The notes: generated by a model from the sequence alone, not told the origin. A stretch of 64,000 nt of DNA from Ochotona curzoniae (GCF_017591425.1 NW_024466599.1:29364001-29428000), one strand, 5' to 3'. Positions 47,341 through 59,770 are shown, numbered from the stretch's first letter. Translations and numbers: made by a program.

Positions 47341-49689
47341 AATTTTCTGCTTTGGATTGTCTGCTATATTTAAAAAAAATTGAATCCTAACTGAAACAAC
47401 ATTATATTTTTCTTTTGACTTGAAATTAGATTAGGTCCCTAAGTGCTAAATTATTGACGTAACTATTGTCCAGAAAAGTTCACCATGGAAACACAAAATT
47501 CTTCAGTGAAGAATTGAGCTGTTTCTCTGTAAAATGAAAACAGACTACAGTATTGATTTTAGACTTATGACTGGTTGTTCTTTATAGACATTTCTAAAAC
47601 ACCTCATAGAAAACAAACATTTGTAACTCTAGCTCTTCACATAACATTTTTTAAAGAGAGCCAAAATAGAAGTAGGTTCTGACAAAATGAGGTGTCAATT
47701 CACGTGTTAATACGTTGTAAGCATCTTTCTCATTCTTTCATACTTACACTTTCTTTTCATTTTAACAGTTAATTTTTCCACTTTGAACTCTACCGTTTCC
47801 CTCTATTGAAAGAAGCTATAAGGAGCTGGGACCTAAGGAGAAGCAGGAGACTGGAAGAAGAGGTAGATTGATAAGAATGACACTGACAATTAGGATTATT
47901 AGCAGTTTTGCTTATCTTCTAAATAAGGATTTCAGGATAGGTACAATGAAATCCATCAGCCTCTAGCTCTGACCTCTCCAATGCATAATTATTTCACATT
48001 TCCTCCATAATATCCAAAACTGGAAGAATGAGATTGGGTTCATCTGAGGAACCACAGTTGTTAAAGTCCAAAAATAGTAAAAATCTGTAATTTAATGGTT
48101 GGAACATATTCTTAACACCCTATCAAATTTTATTTTCCTTCAATTTAGATAGTTACTGTGCACCACTTCCTCTAAGGTATAAACCTTTCATTGGTTTCAT
48201 AAAAGCATCTGGGTTAAGACTTGGCAATCAGGACATCACTTCTCCTACCATGGTGCTCAGCTCTAGCATTTTTGAGACTACTACAGCACAAAGTACCTCC
48301 CATTGCCTCTCTGCACTGCCCTGTTTCAGTCAGGATTTTATCTACAATATAAACACTAAGAGATCCACATTGAAGTATTTTCTGCAAGGAATTGACTTAC
48401 ATGATTATCATTGCTGTTTAGAAAATCTACTGGGCAAACTTTCAGTAAAGGCCATCTGGAACTCTGAAACAAAAAACTGAACCTACTGTCCACAGTCCAA
48501 ACTGACTTCCATTCACAGAAGTCTCTGATATGTTTATAAGGCCTTTTGACTAGCTGAAAGATTCCTATGCAAATCATCTAGAATAATACCCCCACTAAAA
48601 TCAACTGATTGAGGGTTTGACTCATATCAAAATATCTTCATAACATCTATGTTGCTTTAAAAAAAAAAAAACTGGGAACCTTGGCCTACCCAAGGCAAAA
48701 CATAATGACCACTATACTCCTTTTTCTACTAACTCCATGTACAGGATCACATTCAGTCCTGACTTTCTATTCCTACTAGCCAATATTAACTTAATAGAGA
48801 GGCCACAAATTTGGTTCTCATCTTCCCACATTTTATATTGCAGATTTTCAAAATAATTGCATAAGTCACTTTTTTATCCTTTCACACCCCAGTAACCAAT
48901 AATTAAACTGGAAACTAAATTGCCTCAATGAAGGAATGAAAACTCGATGTCCTGTGCAATTGTTTCCTCAACAATTAAGATAAAAAGGAAAAAGAAAAGA
49001 AAAAGAAGGGTTATGTCCTGGTTTCAGTGCAGTTGACTGGTCTGATTCCCAACCGAAGTCCACTCAGGATCAAGCTGACACAGTACAGGTTGTCTTTCTC
49101 CCCTTCCCTCCTCTCATCCTTTTTTTTTTAGCTTTCCACAACAAAAATATATTTATTCTATCTTGTACCAGCTTTCCCTGTGGCTCTTATACTATTTTCT
49201 TCATAGAATCCCAGAATTTTTACCAATTTTTTTTCATTTGGGGGCAAGAAACAAAGCACAAAAGAAAAATGATATTACCATAAGTGAAAAAAATCCCAAA
49301 GCAATAGTTTATCTGTTGAGCTAGCTTTCCATGATTGAGAAGATAAGAGGGGACAGATTAAGACACTAACAATGATGGTGGAAGTAATGATGATACCTGG
49401 TTCCTTTGATATGTGATCACTGTGGCAGCCTTGTTGAAACTACAACCAACACTCTGTAGCTTGTTCCCTGGCCATCAATATCTCCTAGAACTTGCACATG
49501 AGTCCAAAGCAGCCATACTATCTATACTAAGAGTATAGTCAGTTACAATAGTTCTCAGTGTTCCCTGTTCAAAATCTGCTACTCAGGAAAACGTCTTCCA
49601 TGTCACAAAATAAGACATTCTCAAACTTTTTCTTCAGTCTTATTTGCTTAGTGCATTCTAAATAGATGATCTACTAAAAAGATGTTTTT
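47341..49689. other. Unassigned AT-rich DNA
   Basis: No recognised gene or repeat over 2.3 kb. Short A or T runs occur at 48659-48671 and 49122-49130. Confidence 0.4.
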
Positions 49690-49808
49690 ATGTTTTTGCC
49701 TGAAGTAAATGCATTCTCTTCTCACTCCACAAATTTCTTTCAGTGGTTTCCATCCTTAGGCCACCGTTTCCCTGCCATTCCACCAGTAAGAATCCTATCC
49801 ATACTCTG
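49690..49808 (+). mobile_element. L2 fragment, left part, sense
   Basis: 'cactccacaaatttctttcagtggtttccatcc' and 'gccaccgtttccctgccattccacc' are L2-like. It is separated from the L2 3' end at 50060 by an inserted CSINE. Confidence 0.45.
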
Positions 49809-50059
49809 CTTAAAAAAAAAATTACTTTTATTTATTTGAAAGGCAGAATGACAGATGAACAAGGAGAGACAAAGGAAAAGATCTTCCATCCGCTCATTTA
49901 CTCACTCTTGATATGGCCTCAGTGGTTAGAGCTGAGCCACAGCAAAGCTAGGAGCCAGTACTCCATCCAGTTCTCCCTTGTAGGTGGCAGTTACCCAACT
50001 ACTTGGACCATTCTTCACTGTTTTCAGAGGCTTGTTAGCAGGATGTTGGCCTTTCCATA
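49809..50059 (-). mobile_element. CSINE, old antisense copy inside an L2
   Basis: A run, 'ttacttttatttatttgaaaggcagaatgaca', 'cttccatccgctcatttactcac', 'agagctgagccacagcaaagctaggagcc', then a degraded head. Confidence 0.8.
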
Positions 50060-50305
50060 ATCTACCATTCCATCATCTCTATGAAACATTCTTTCGCTAG
50101 CCCAGCTTAAGAAAATCATTCTATGAGCTATGATAGTATTTTTCCTTAAACACTGATTCACCATCTTTAAATAATAGCACATCAATTTTATCTCCTTAAC
50201 TAGACAGTAAGCTTCTTAAGGACAGGGCCTAAAACCATATGCTTCAGAATATTTAAAAAGTTTCAAGCACAATGTGGGGGATTCAATAAATACTAGCATG
50301 CATTT
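50060..50305 (+). mobile_element. L2 3' end, sense
   Basis: 'ctagacagtaagcttcttaaggacagggcc' and '...aagcacaatgtgggggattcaataaatact' are the standard L2 3' terminal features. Confidence 0.75.
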
Positions 50306-52439
50306 GCAAAAACAGGAAAGACAAATTCAAGCCTTGTTGCCCTTGCATTCTCTCACTTGTTTTTATTTCTAAGACAGGAATAGGATCCCATGAAAATCCG
50401 GGGATATTACAAAGAATGCAATGGGGGTATCTCTGATTCATCCACTGATAGGTTCCTACTTTCCTATTAAGTTTTTTACTTACAATACTTAAGCTACTTC
50501 CCCTAGTAGGGAAGACCTACCTAAAAAAAAAAAAAGAGGAAAAAATAAAGAAATTATTTCCATCCTTCTTAGGGGAAAAAAAAAGCAAAGCCCTCTGATG
50601 AAGGGAATAGGATCAAAGAGGAAACGGAATGAATATCTAATAAAAGGCTGAAGACAAAACATGGTCATCAGCGGAAATGGCAGAGCTGACCAAGAGAAGA
50701 GCTATCATTCCATCTTTTTATACCATACATACTAAAAGTCACACCAATCATCTACCATCAGTCTCAGAAAGCAAACAGCAATAAGAACAAATTGTAGCAC
50801 CCAGAGACTATTCAAACAAATCCTGTCATTCTTCTTGCACATCCAGTGGAAATGGGCTCTTCTCACAAAGCTGAGAAACTTTACAGGCAGACCAAGAAAA
50901 GAACAAAAGATGAACAATTTGCCAATCCCCCCCTTTTAAAAAGTAGTTTAAACTGAAGAGAAAACTGAACTACTTTCAGTTGAAAAACTCAGTTATTACT
51001 ACCTCCTATGACCATAGGGTTTGAAGACAAATGAGAGGTAAGAAAAGGCAGATGTTTATGTTTACAAATCTATGCGACAATGTTGACGTATAACTCCACT
51101 CACAATATTTTCCACAGAATATTTTCTACAGAACTATAGGAAGCAACTTAGGCTACAAAACTAAGAACACTGCAACACTAGATGTGTTTTAATCATTTGT
51201 TTTCCCAACTGCCTGAAAGTAGGTTAAGAAAAAAACTTTGCCCAACTCAGAAAAGGAGAGAAATCTTGATGACATAACACTTCAGTGAAATTCTGCCCTA
51301 TCAGATTTTACAAAGACGAGGAAAGTGTCAGACAGCCAGAGTTCAGGAAGAGATATTTACAAATTAGGATGATGAAAGTTACCAAGGAATTACTGTGAAT
51401 GTAAATGAACTGTGTAATTTTAACATAAAATTGCTATTTTCTTCCAAGAAACAGTTAAGGTCACTGAGTCTTTTGTATCAATCAATATGTTCTGAACAAT
51501 AAAGCCAATGGCTCAGTAATGTATGTAAAGGGTAGCCAGGCTTTATCCAGAAGCTGAAGAGCAGTTTTTGTTTCTAGTTGAGCAGTGTCTTTATCAAATT
51601 ACTTCCTTGACACAGTGACTGTTTTAAAGGTCTTCTTTCCTAAGGGAAAGCTTTACTTTTTCATCTTTGTTCTTTAATAATGTAATTTTCAAAGTATAGG
51701 ATTTACTATTGTAGAGTGTTTCCTTGTATCAAAAATAATCACATATATCAAACTGTTGTACAAAACATTATTGCAGAAACAAATATGGGTCTTGCTGCCT
51801 ACATTAATATTATGCAATTATATATCCTTCCACAATGTTTTTTAAGTTTTAGTATAGTCAATAAACATTTTGTCTAATAATGAGTAATTTTCTTCTTATT
51901 ATACTCTAAGTCATGTAGTTTTTCCAAAAAGAAATCAGGAAAAGCAAATACAGCAAAGGATAGTGAAAGAAAAATGTTTCCACCAGGGATGGAAGTGTAG
52001 CAGGCCTGAAGTTGGATCTTGCTAACACATGCTCATCCCTCAGCAGTAACAGAGTTACAAGATGCTTTTTAATAACTGTAGCACATTGGTTATGTTTATC
52101 TGATATCTATTTGAAGTTAAAATGGCTTAAAATATTATGTAGAAAGTTTTAACTCTAATGATCTAATACCATCAGAAACCCATTTCATGTCTAATTATAG
52201 TACAGTGTCGCTTAATTCTTTTAAAGTTAGAGGAAAAAAATTGCTGATAATGTATGCTGAAGCCATAATAATTTAGAGTCCTATAAAATTTAAAGATTAG
52301 CATTATGTAAATAAGGAAACTGAATTAAATGATTTCTATAATATCCAAGATTCGCCAATTATCTATTCTGCCTTACCTAATTTTTCAAGCTGCAATTCAG
52401 TCATAAGTTTATTTATCTGGAAAACTTCGTAATCTATAC
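50306..52439. other. Unassigned AT-rich DNA
   Basis: Nothing recognised over 2.1 kb. A homopolymer A run is at 50523-50535. Confidence 0.4.
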
Positions 52440-52744
52440 AACCATTGGCCAGAGCGCATCACGATCTTAGAATTGGTCTTTCCTTCTGACATCCCATTTC
52501 TCTCCCTCCTAAACACAGAGAAGTTGGAAAATACCTTTAGTTTCTGCACTGAGGAAATCAGTCTGAGAAAGGCCCGGTGTAATACTCACCTTTGGGTGTC
52601 GCCTTAGAGCAGTCTCTCAGGGAGAGTGAGTCAAGGCGACTATCAGTCTAAATCCAGACTCCGTAACAGTCTGATTCATCTCTGAATCTGGGCATTCATG
52701 GATATTGAATAGGGGCTCACCAGATCCAGGGAACATGACAGATA
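52440..52744. other. Unassigned block with clustered CpGs
   Basis: Several CpGs in otherwise CpG-poor DNA ('gagcgcatcacg', 'gcccggtgtaat', 'gtgtcgcc', 'aaggcgac') and 'gcagtctctcagggagagtgagtcaagg'. No repeat or exon recognised. Confidence 0.35.
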
Positions 52745-52747
52745 ATA

Positions 52748-53030
52748 TTTTTTAAAGATCGATTAATCGATCTATCTATCTATCTATCTAATGTCACAGT
52801 TACAGAGAAAAGCAGAAAGATCGTCCATCTACTGATTCCCTGCCCAAATGGTGGCAACTTACAGGGCTGGAGAAGGCCAAAGCCAGGAGGCTGGAGATTC
52901 AGCCGGATCTCCCACATGAGTGAAAGGGGCTTTTCCCTAGATTAGTTAGGGGCTGGATCAGAAACAGAGCAACGCAGCCCAGAAGCAGGATGTAGTTGTC
53001 ACAGGCAGTACTTTTGTCCAATATACCACA
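52748..53030 (-). mobile_element. CSINE, antisense, with an ATCT microsatellite in its tail
   Basis: The T-rich tail is followed by an 18-bp perfect palindrome (52756-52773) and (ATCT)n to about 52791, then 'tgtcacagttacagagaaaagcagaaagatcg', '...gccaaagccaggaggctggag' and a degraded head ending near 53030. Confidence 0.8.
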
Positions 53031-53054
53031 AACAAATATTTTAATAAATTAACT

Positions 53055-53076
53055 GATGTGTGTGTGTGTGTGTATG
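53055..53076. repeat. Short (TG)n tract
   Basis: About nine TG units. Confidence 0.9.
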
Positions 53077-53222
53077 AACTAAGCAAGTTTTCCACTCTGG
53101 ACATGCAGCTTTTTACCTATAAATGGAAATGAATACATCAAAGAGGCCTAAAACACTAGCCTGTCCCAAAATGTTCTGCTTCCTCCACCACATCCCTCTC
53201 TCCCTATCTTCTTCCTCTCTTC

Positions 53223-53572
53223 AAAATATTCTTGAGCGAGGGCCCGGCACAGTGGCCTAGTGGCTACAGTCCTTGCCTTGAATGCACCAGGATCCCATAT
53301 GGGAACCTGTTCTAATCCCAGCAGCCCTGCTTCCCATCCAGCTCCCTGCTTGTAGCCTGGGAAAGCAGTCGAGAATGGTCAAAAGCCTTGGGACCCTGCA
53401 GCACCATGGGAGACCTGGAAGAGGCTCCTGGTTCCCAGCTTCGGATCGGCACAGCACCGGCCATTGTGGTCACTTGGGGAGTGAGTCATCAGATGGAAGA
53501 TGTACCTCTCTCTGTATATCTGACTTTGCAATAAAACTAAATCTTAAAAAAAAGTTTAAAATATTCTTGAGC
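53223..53572. repeat. Target-site duplication flanking a CSINE
   Basis: The 15-mer aaaatattcttgagc is perfect at 53223-53237 and 53558-53572. Confidence 0.93.
53238..53557 (+). mobile_element. CSINE, young full-length copy
   Basis: Box A-like tggcctagtgg at 53253-53263 and box B-like tgttctaatcc at 53309-53319. The body has CpGs ('cttcggatcggcacagcaccggcc') and a tail 'ctgactttgcaataaaactaaatc'. Bounded by the 15-bp duplication. Open frames of 102 (plus) and 66 (minus) codons are SINE sequence. Confidence 0.95.
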
Positions 53573-54224
53573 AAAAGTGAAAATTTTTAATAAACAGAAA
53601 AAAACACTTTTTTGGATGAGAGGTTAAAAATCTAAATGACATAAAGATTTGAAGTCTATACTAGTTTAAAACCTAAAAGATTTAATATTTTTAATTTTTA
53701 AAAAGAAAATCAATGTGACCCCAAGGCAATAAGGAGAAGTACTTTATTTTCTGCTAATAGATGTAATTCAACTGAAAATGCTTCCTCTTTGTCAATATTT
53801 ATGCACACTTCCCTGCATCTGAATAATTAAATTCAGAAAAATAATGAAGGGCAAGTAAATCACCATGAAAGCAGTGAAACACCTTGAGGTTAAAAAGCAA
53901 GAACACTTCTACAATGTGTGTGATGCCCAGTGGAAGAATGGGAGCATTACAAAAACTCTCACTGGCCATCTTGCTATTATTTGAGTATGCAAAAAAGAAA
54001 AAAAATAGCTTCAGTAAATAAGTACAAACTAAGCAATTCTTTTTCTATTACATTTTTAAAGAGAATAGAATGAATATAAAGTAAAAACAAAAGTTCTAGT
54101 AGAATATTACCATATACATTTGCAAATTTTCAAATGCCTGACAATGCCTAATGTTGTATGCATATGAAGCAAGGTAAAACCTCACATGCACATGGTAAAA
54201 GAATAAATCAATAAATACACTTTG
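53573..54224. other. Unassigned AT-rich DNA
   Basis: Nothing recognised. Confidence 0.4.
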
Positions 54225-54720
54225 GAAAATTCAGGTCTTATGTGCCAAGACTGAAAATACCTCCTACTCAATGACCCAATAATTCCACTAACATACAAAT
54301 AAGTACCCAAGAGAAATTCATGCTCATGCTTGCTTGTACATAGCAACACTGTTAATACCAAGAATGGATGCTATTTAAATATCCACCTAGAGCTGACAAG
54401 AGAAATGAATTAACTACAACTACATGAATCCCACAACATAAACAATACAAGTGCAGAAAAATGTCTAGTGCATATATAAAATGCAAAATGGCCAAAATTA
54501 AATGATAACATTTAGGGATTATATATGTAGAAAACTATAAACAATAGTAAAGGAAGAGTTATCATAAAAACCTTGAGATACTTGAAGATGAAAGGCTGTG
54601 ATGGGCAGAGGTAGATGCCTTGGAGTGCTGATGAATTCCTGAACCAGGTAGTATTTATTAAGCTTCTTGTGATGTTTTACATTTCAAGTACATTTATATG
54701 GCAAGTATAAATTTTTAAAT
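54225..54720 (+). mobile_element. Ancient L1 (L1M/L1ME-like) 3' end, sense
   Basis: 'acccaataattccactaaca', 'agtacccaagagaaattcatgc', 'tagcaacactgttaatacc' and 'atggatgctatttaaatatccacc' follow the ORF2 C-terminal order of old mammalian L1. A decayed 3' UTR follows ('gtatttattaagcttcttgtgatg'). Confidence 0.72.
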
Positions 54721-54749
54721 AGTGTAGAAATTAAAATTTAAAACTCCAT

Positions 54750-55664
54750 GTTGCTACCATCTATCACTACTGTTGCACCCTTCTATTACCTGATAACTAC
54801 TTCTATTACTGTCACTTTCATTCTCTCCAATGGCTCTCTGAGCAGCAGTTAGGAACATTTTAATAATTCTCACACTTGAAAATAAATGAAAATTGACTAT
54901 TGTCTACTTCTGTCACTATGTACTACTTCATCTCTTTGCTCACCTCTATTATAAATCTTGAAACAATTATCTATTCTCATATCTGAAATTTCTTTATGCT
55001 TATTTATTACATTCACAACAATTATTTTCACCCCTGCGATTCCATTGAAATTTGTGTCATTAAACAGTATTTCCCTTGTTAAATTAAACTGGTTGTTAGT
55101 CTCCATCTTATACCACTATTCGATAATTATTCTGCATCTGCATATTGGATCGTTAGAACTCTGTCTCATTTGGCTTCCAGGACACCAAAATCTACTCCTT
55201 CGCTCATTCCTTCAAGTCTATAAGACCCTCCTCTTCTTGTTGGAGTGACCAAGGCCCAGATCTTTTTCTTTTCTCTTACTCTGTGAGCTGATATTTTGTC
55301 CAGCCTGTAGCCTTTAACTACATCTACATGCTAATATCTTGAAATTGCTTGTACAAAACATTCTCCCAAAAGCTTATTTTACACAAAGTCTTGTTTGGCT
55401 CTGTGGCTAAAGGCAAATTTTGAACATATTCTTGACCCCTATTCTCTCACATATCATATTTAATCATGACAAAATTCTTGGGGCCCATGCTCAAAATATA
55501 TGAAGTTGCCAACTCCACACTCTGCAGTGTACCAAGCCCAGCTGAGCTACTTCCTCAGCCATCTGAATGATGACAATAGTCTCCGAACAAATTCTCCCTC
55601 CTAACCTTTGCCTCTGTAGGCCATTCTCAGAGTAAGCCCACTGTTCCTTTTAAAACCTGCAGCA
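54750..55664 (+). mobile_element. Ancient L2 reverse transcriptase region, sense, left part
   Basis: 'ctgtctcatttggcttccaggacacc', 'cctcctcttcttgttggagtgacc' and 'taactacatctacatgctaatatc' follow the L2 ORF2 order (the last corresponds to the YADD-containing stretch). Then 'tgatgacaatagtctccgaacaaattctccctcc', up to 'ccttttaaaacctgcag', where an L1 is inserted. Confidence 0.72.
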
Positions 55665-55977
55665 CTGTTGATGTTATGTTGGGGCTTTTAATTGATTAAG
55701 ATGACACTTTGCTGGCTTTACTTTCAGACCAGAGATGGTCTCACCAAGAAATCGTTGAACTCACTAGGATAATAAGATGCTGGACTTTATGCTTGGTAAA
55801 TACTTCCAATGAAAGAACAACTAAATTTGAACTGTGGTAATGCAACAAGGTGGAGAAATCCACCAAGGGGAGAGGGTTCGGGGAGGGGTGGGGGGAATCC
55901 CAGTGCCTATAATACTGTGTCACATAATGCAATGCAATTAATAAAATAAATATATAAATAAAATAAAACCTGCAGCA
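55651..55977. repeat. Target-site duplication flanking a short L1
   Basis: The 14-mer taaaacctgcagca is perfect at 55651-55664 and 55964-55977. Confidence 0.95.
55665..55963 (+). mobile_element. L1 insertion, 3' UTR only (299 bp)
   Basis: Severely 5'-truncated L1. It holds a 3' UTR with the G-rich tract 'gagggttcggggaggggtgggggg' region, 'aatcccagtgcctataatactgtgtcacataatgc' and an A-rich end with AATAAA units. Exact borders are given by the duplication. Lagomorph-type 3' UTR; it shares its end pattern with the L1 3' UTR at 22.2 kb (antisense). Confidence 0.85.
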
Positions 55978-55984
55978 GAGGGGA

Positions 55985-56312
55985 GAGTTGAGCACAGCAG
56001 TCCAGACACTCCTTAGGATGCTTTTCTTTCATGTCAGAATGTCCTGAATGTTTGAGTTCTGGCTCTACTCTCAATTCTAGCTTCCGACTAGTGCATACCT
56101 TGGGAATAAGTAGATGACTACTCAAGTACTTGGGGGCCCTGCTACTCATAGAGGAGATGCAGATTATATTCAAAGCTCCCCACTTCAACCTGACCCAGGC
56201 TGTACCACTGGGAATGTTTGTGGAGTGAACCAGTGAGTGGGAGTTCGTGCTCTCTTTTTCTCTCTTCCCTGCTCCTTCACTTAAATAAAATCAATAATAA
56301 TTTAAAAAAAAA
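55985..56312 (+). mobile_element. CSINE, old copy
   Basis: 'caggatgcttttctttcatgtc'-like head, 'tactcaagtacttgggggccctgctactcatag', 'gtggagtgaaccagtgagtggg' and tail 'cacttaaataaaatcaataataattta'. Strongly diverged. Confidence 0.78.
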
Positions 56313-56317
56313 TTGGC

Positions 56318-56650
56318 CCAGCACAATTTTTTTTAGTGGCCTAGTGGTTATTAAAGCCCTCACCTTGAACACACCCGGGATCCCATATTGGTGCCGGTTC
56401 TAATACCAGCAGCCCTGCTTCCCATCCAGTTCCCTGCTTGTGGCCTGGGAAAGCAGTAGAGGACAGCCCAAAGCCTTGTGACCTTGCACCCGCTTGGGAA
56501 ACCCAGAAGAGGCTCCAGCCTCCTGGCTTCAGATCACCACAATTCTGGCCATTGCGGTCACTTGGAGAATGAATCATTGGACAGAAGATCTTCCTCTGTG
56601 TCTCTATATATCTGACTTTGCAATAAAAAATTAAATAAATCTTTAAAATT
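56318..56650 (+). mobile_element. CSINE, younger copy with a T8 tract in its head
   Basis: 'ggcccagcacaattttttttagtggcctagtgg' carries a T run inserted in the head. Box B-like 'ggttctaatacc', well-conserved body and tail 'ctgactttgcaataaaaaattaaataaatc' follow. It is adjacent to the older CSINE in the same orientation. Confidence 0.93.
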
Positions 56651-56694
56651 CTTTAAGTTATAAAAAATCATGAAACATTCCTGAGATTTCCCAT

Positions 56695-57110
56695 CTCACT
56701 CCATATAATATCCAAGATTCAGATTGTGCCCCAAAAGGTCCAGCATAAAGTAGCACCACTATCTCTAATCTTATTTTCTGTTATTTTCCATGTTGCTAAC
56801 TCAGCTATGTTTGCTGTCCTTTAAATTCACCAAAAACATTCCCTTCAAGTGGTGCCTTCAACTGTAATTCTCTTCCTGAGAATATCCTACCACTACATTT
56901 ATCATGTTTTTAGTCTTAGTTCAAATATTTTTTGATACACATCGTATAAACAACTCTATAACATTGTAAGCCCTCATCTAGCAATCGAATTCTCTTCATT
57001 CTATTTTCTTTTTCTAGCACTTATAATCTTGTAAAATAATTTCATTGTTATTTTTATTACTTAATATCCATTCCCTACTAGAATGTAACAATCATGGGCA
57101 TCATAATTTA
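56695..57110 (+). mobile_element. L2 3' part, sense
   Basis: 'ttcaaatattttttgatacac', 'cttcattctattttctttttctagcacttataatc' and '...tccctactagaatgtaac' follow the L2 3' order ('tctccatagcacttatc', 'cactagaatgtaagctcc'). Confidence 0.68.
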
Positions 57111-57584
57111 TTTCAAGTCACACCGAAAAAGATGTGGATACAAGCCATTCATTTGAAATATGATACCGAGAAGCACAATGAATGTTGAAGTGAAATATAA
57201 AAGGGAGGACAGCCAATAAATTGTGCCTTACTAAGTAGATTACCAGTAAAGAAACTGAGGTGGCACCCCACTGGGAAACCTTCAGAAGCACTCCATACCC
57301 CACTAGTTGATAATGACTCCTAGGATACTAATGACAAGCAAATCTGGAATGGCTCAGCCCTCTTCTAAGGCTACAGAACACCCTAAGCAGAGAGATGACG
57401 ACAGATGTTTGGATATATGGGACTCTCTGCCAGAGACTACAAAGATCATCCAAAAGAATACAAGCAGGTACCAACAGCTTTACTGCCACAAACACCTTTT
57501 CCATCTATTCATTTCTTTTCATTGATAGATCAAAAGTCTGAAGAAGACACCAGCACATAGTAGGCACACACATCAAAAAACGTG
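57111..57584. other. Unassigned DNA
   Basis: Nothing recognised; a 72-codon plus-strand frame (57307-57525) has no known motif. Confidence 0.4.
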
Positions 57585-57943
57585 TTTAAAGTTTTGAATA
57601 AATAAAAGGTGAAGAAAATCCTAATGAGAGAGCTATAGAATATTTATAAATAAACAAAAGAGAAAATTCCCAAATATCACAAGTTTTAGTATACAAATTG
57701 CACGCTGTGTTAAACGGCCAAAATGCTTATAAATTTGAATGGTAAAAAATAACAACTCATACTATAAACTAAGCATTCAATTTAAAACATGGGGGAAATA
57801 ATATAAATAAAAACCAAGAAAGTAAATAATATGCAGACAAGGACAAAATTAAATAAATGAGAGATATCAGAGAAATATAAAAGACAAAGGTCAGTTTTCT
57901 AAGAAAAAATCACAATCTTTGCAATTTTAATTTAAAAGAAAGT
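57585..57943 (+). mobile_element. Ancient L1-like ORF2 fragment
   Basis: A-rich coding-like sequence with 'aaataaaaaccaagaaagtaaataat' and 'gagatatcagagaaatataaaagac', resembling the ORF2 region ahead of the reverse transcriptase core in old L1. By eye only. Confidence 0.4.
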
Positions 57944-58275
57944 GGGTCCAGCACGATGGCTCAATGGCTAAATCCTCACCTTGCTAATGCCAGGATCCCA
58001 AATGTGCATCGGTTCTTATCCTAGCTGTTCTACTTCCCATCCAGCTCCCTGCTTATAGCCTGGGAAAGCAATAGAGGATGGCCCAAAGCCTTGTAACCCA
58101 TGTGGGAGACCTGGAAGAAACTCCTGGCTCCTGGTTTCCAATTGCCTCAGCTATGGTCATTGCGGCCATTTGGGGAGTGAATCGGATGGAAGATCTTTTT
58201 CTTTGTCTCTCCTCTCTGTAAATCTGGTCTGCATTTCCAAGAAAATAAACATTTAAAAAAAAAACAAAAAAAAAT
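57944..58275 (+). mobile_element. CSINE inserted in old L1
   Basis: 'gggtccagcacgatggctcaatggctaaatcctcaccttg', 'gccaggatcccaaatgtgcatcggttcttatcc', body, and 'tgcatttccaagaaaataaacattt' with an A run. Confidence 0.92.
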
Positions 58276-59770
58276 CACCAATAAAAGTATGATTAAAATA
58301 GGAATGCAATTTCAAATTGCAACAGAAAATGAAAAGACAAAAGGGAAAGTAGAGTGAGAAGTATCATTACAGTCTTAAATTGGTTTCTATGGAAAATGTG
58401 AAATTTGTTCTTTTATAATTAAAAAACATTCAATAATAAACTATCAAACTGAGGATCCCTTTAAAAATTAATCATCAATTAACATCTTCAAACAAGGAAA
58501 ATAACATACTTACAAGAAATTTTCTACAAGCAATGTTCAAAGGACAAAAGATGCCAATTTTGTGAAAGTTTCCCAAATACCACAGGAATTTCTAACAAGG
58601 CTATTTAGTTAGTACATTATTCCAGCTAGTTAGTACTGGAATAATGCTCAGTATTTACAACCATAGTTGACTTCACGCATTGGCACAGCAAGAGAAAAAA
58701 CACAGAGCAGTGTCCACTAACAGAGCTGCACATAACAGACATCATATGTGACAACAGAGGCAGAGGAACAGAAAGATCTATGCGGTTCTCTTGTGAAACA
58801 AAGTGAAATTGAATTGAAGGATATAAATCAAATGACCAAAACTGTAAAATATTTTAGAAGAAAATGCAAGCATATTTTGTACAAAATCCAGCTCAGGAGG
58901 AAAAAATTTAATAAGACAAAAATGTACAGACCCTAAAGGCAAACAATGGTAAATTCAACTGCTCAAAATCGAGAACTAAGAGAACCACTTGTAAAAGGAA
59001 TACTTCATAAAGGGGTTGAAAAAGAAAACTTGCAAATAAGAAAAATCTTCCAAAAATGGGCAAAATTGCAGACTTCACACAGGTGCAAATACAAATGATA
59101 AATTAAAAAGGCATTCTCATTAGTAATCAGAAAAATGCAACTCACACATGAGATAACATTTTAAGACTGCACAATTGACAAAAATTAAATAACCATGCAA
59201 TAGCTAGTGCTAACACAAGAATTCGCATATACCATTAATGAGAATACAAATCTATTCGGAATACAATTTGGCACTCTAGCAAAGCAGAAACCCACGTACT
59301 CTATCAAACTCTACTCCAAAAGAATCATTAGAAAAAATTTTGTATACATATACCCAGAAACATACATCTGTATAGAGAGTAGAACTTTTTTAATAACAGA
59401 TCGAATCCTGAGTACACACATTTTTACCAAAAGCAGAAGTCAGCAAATGACCAAATATTCAAACAATAAATGAGTCATAGCTGCATAAACATAATACAAA
59501 TATGAATAAATGTATTAATGTGAATATATAATATAAATGTGAATAAATATAATATAAAAAGGCAAGTCTCTGAACATATAAGACAATTTCTTTCAAATGA
59601 ATGTTAAAAATACTCACATCTAAGCAACATATTTTTTGAAAATAGAAAGAAAGGAAACAGTATATACAAAAACTAAAACTGTAGTTACCCCAGAAGTGGA
59701 GAAAGGAAAGGGAAACAGCTAGATAGAAATACCCTGGTTTCTTCCTAAGTTCTGGAATGTCTACATATTG
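58276..59770 (+). mobile_element. Ancient L1 (L1M/L1ME-like) ORF2 3' region and 3' UTR, sense
   Basis: Landmarks are 'cttcataaaggggttgaaaaagaaaact', 'gggcaaaattgcagacttcacac', 'attctcattagtaatcagaaaaatgcaact', 'gagaatacaaatctattcgg', 'tatacccagaaacata', and the UTR-like 'gtagttaccccagaagtggagaaagg'. All frames decayed (longest 88 codons). Several small deletions. Confidence 0.7.
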
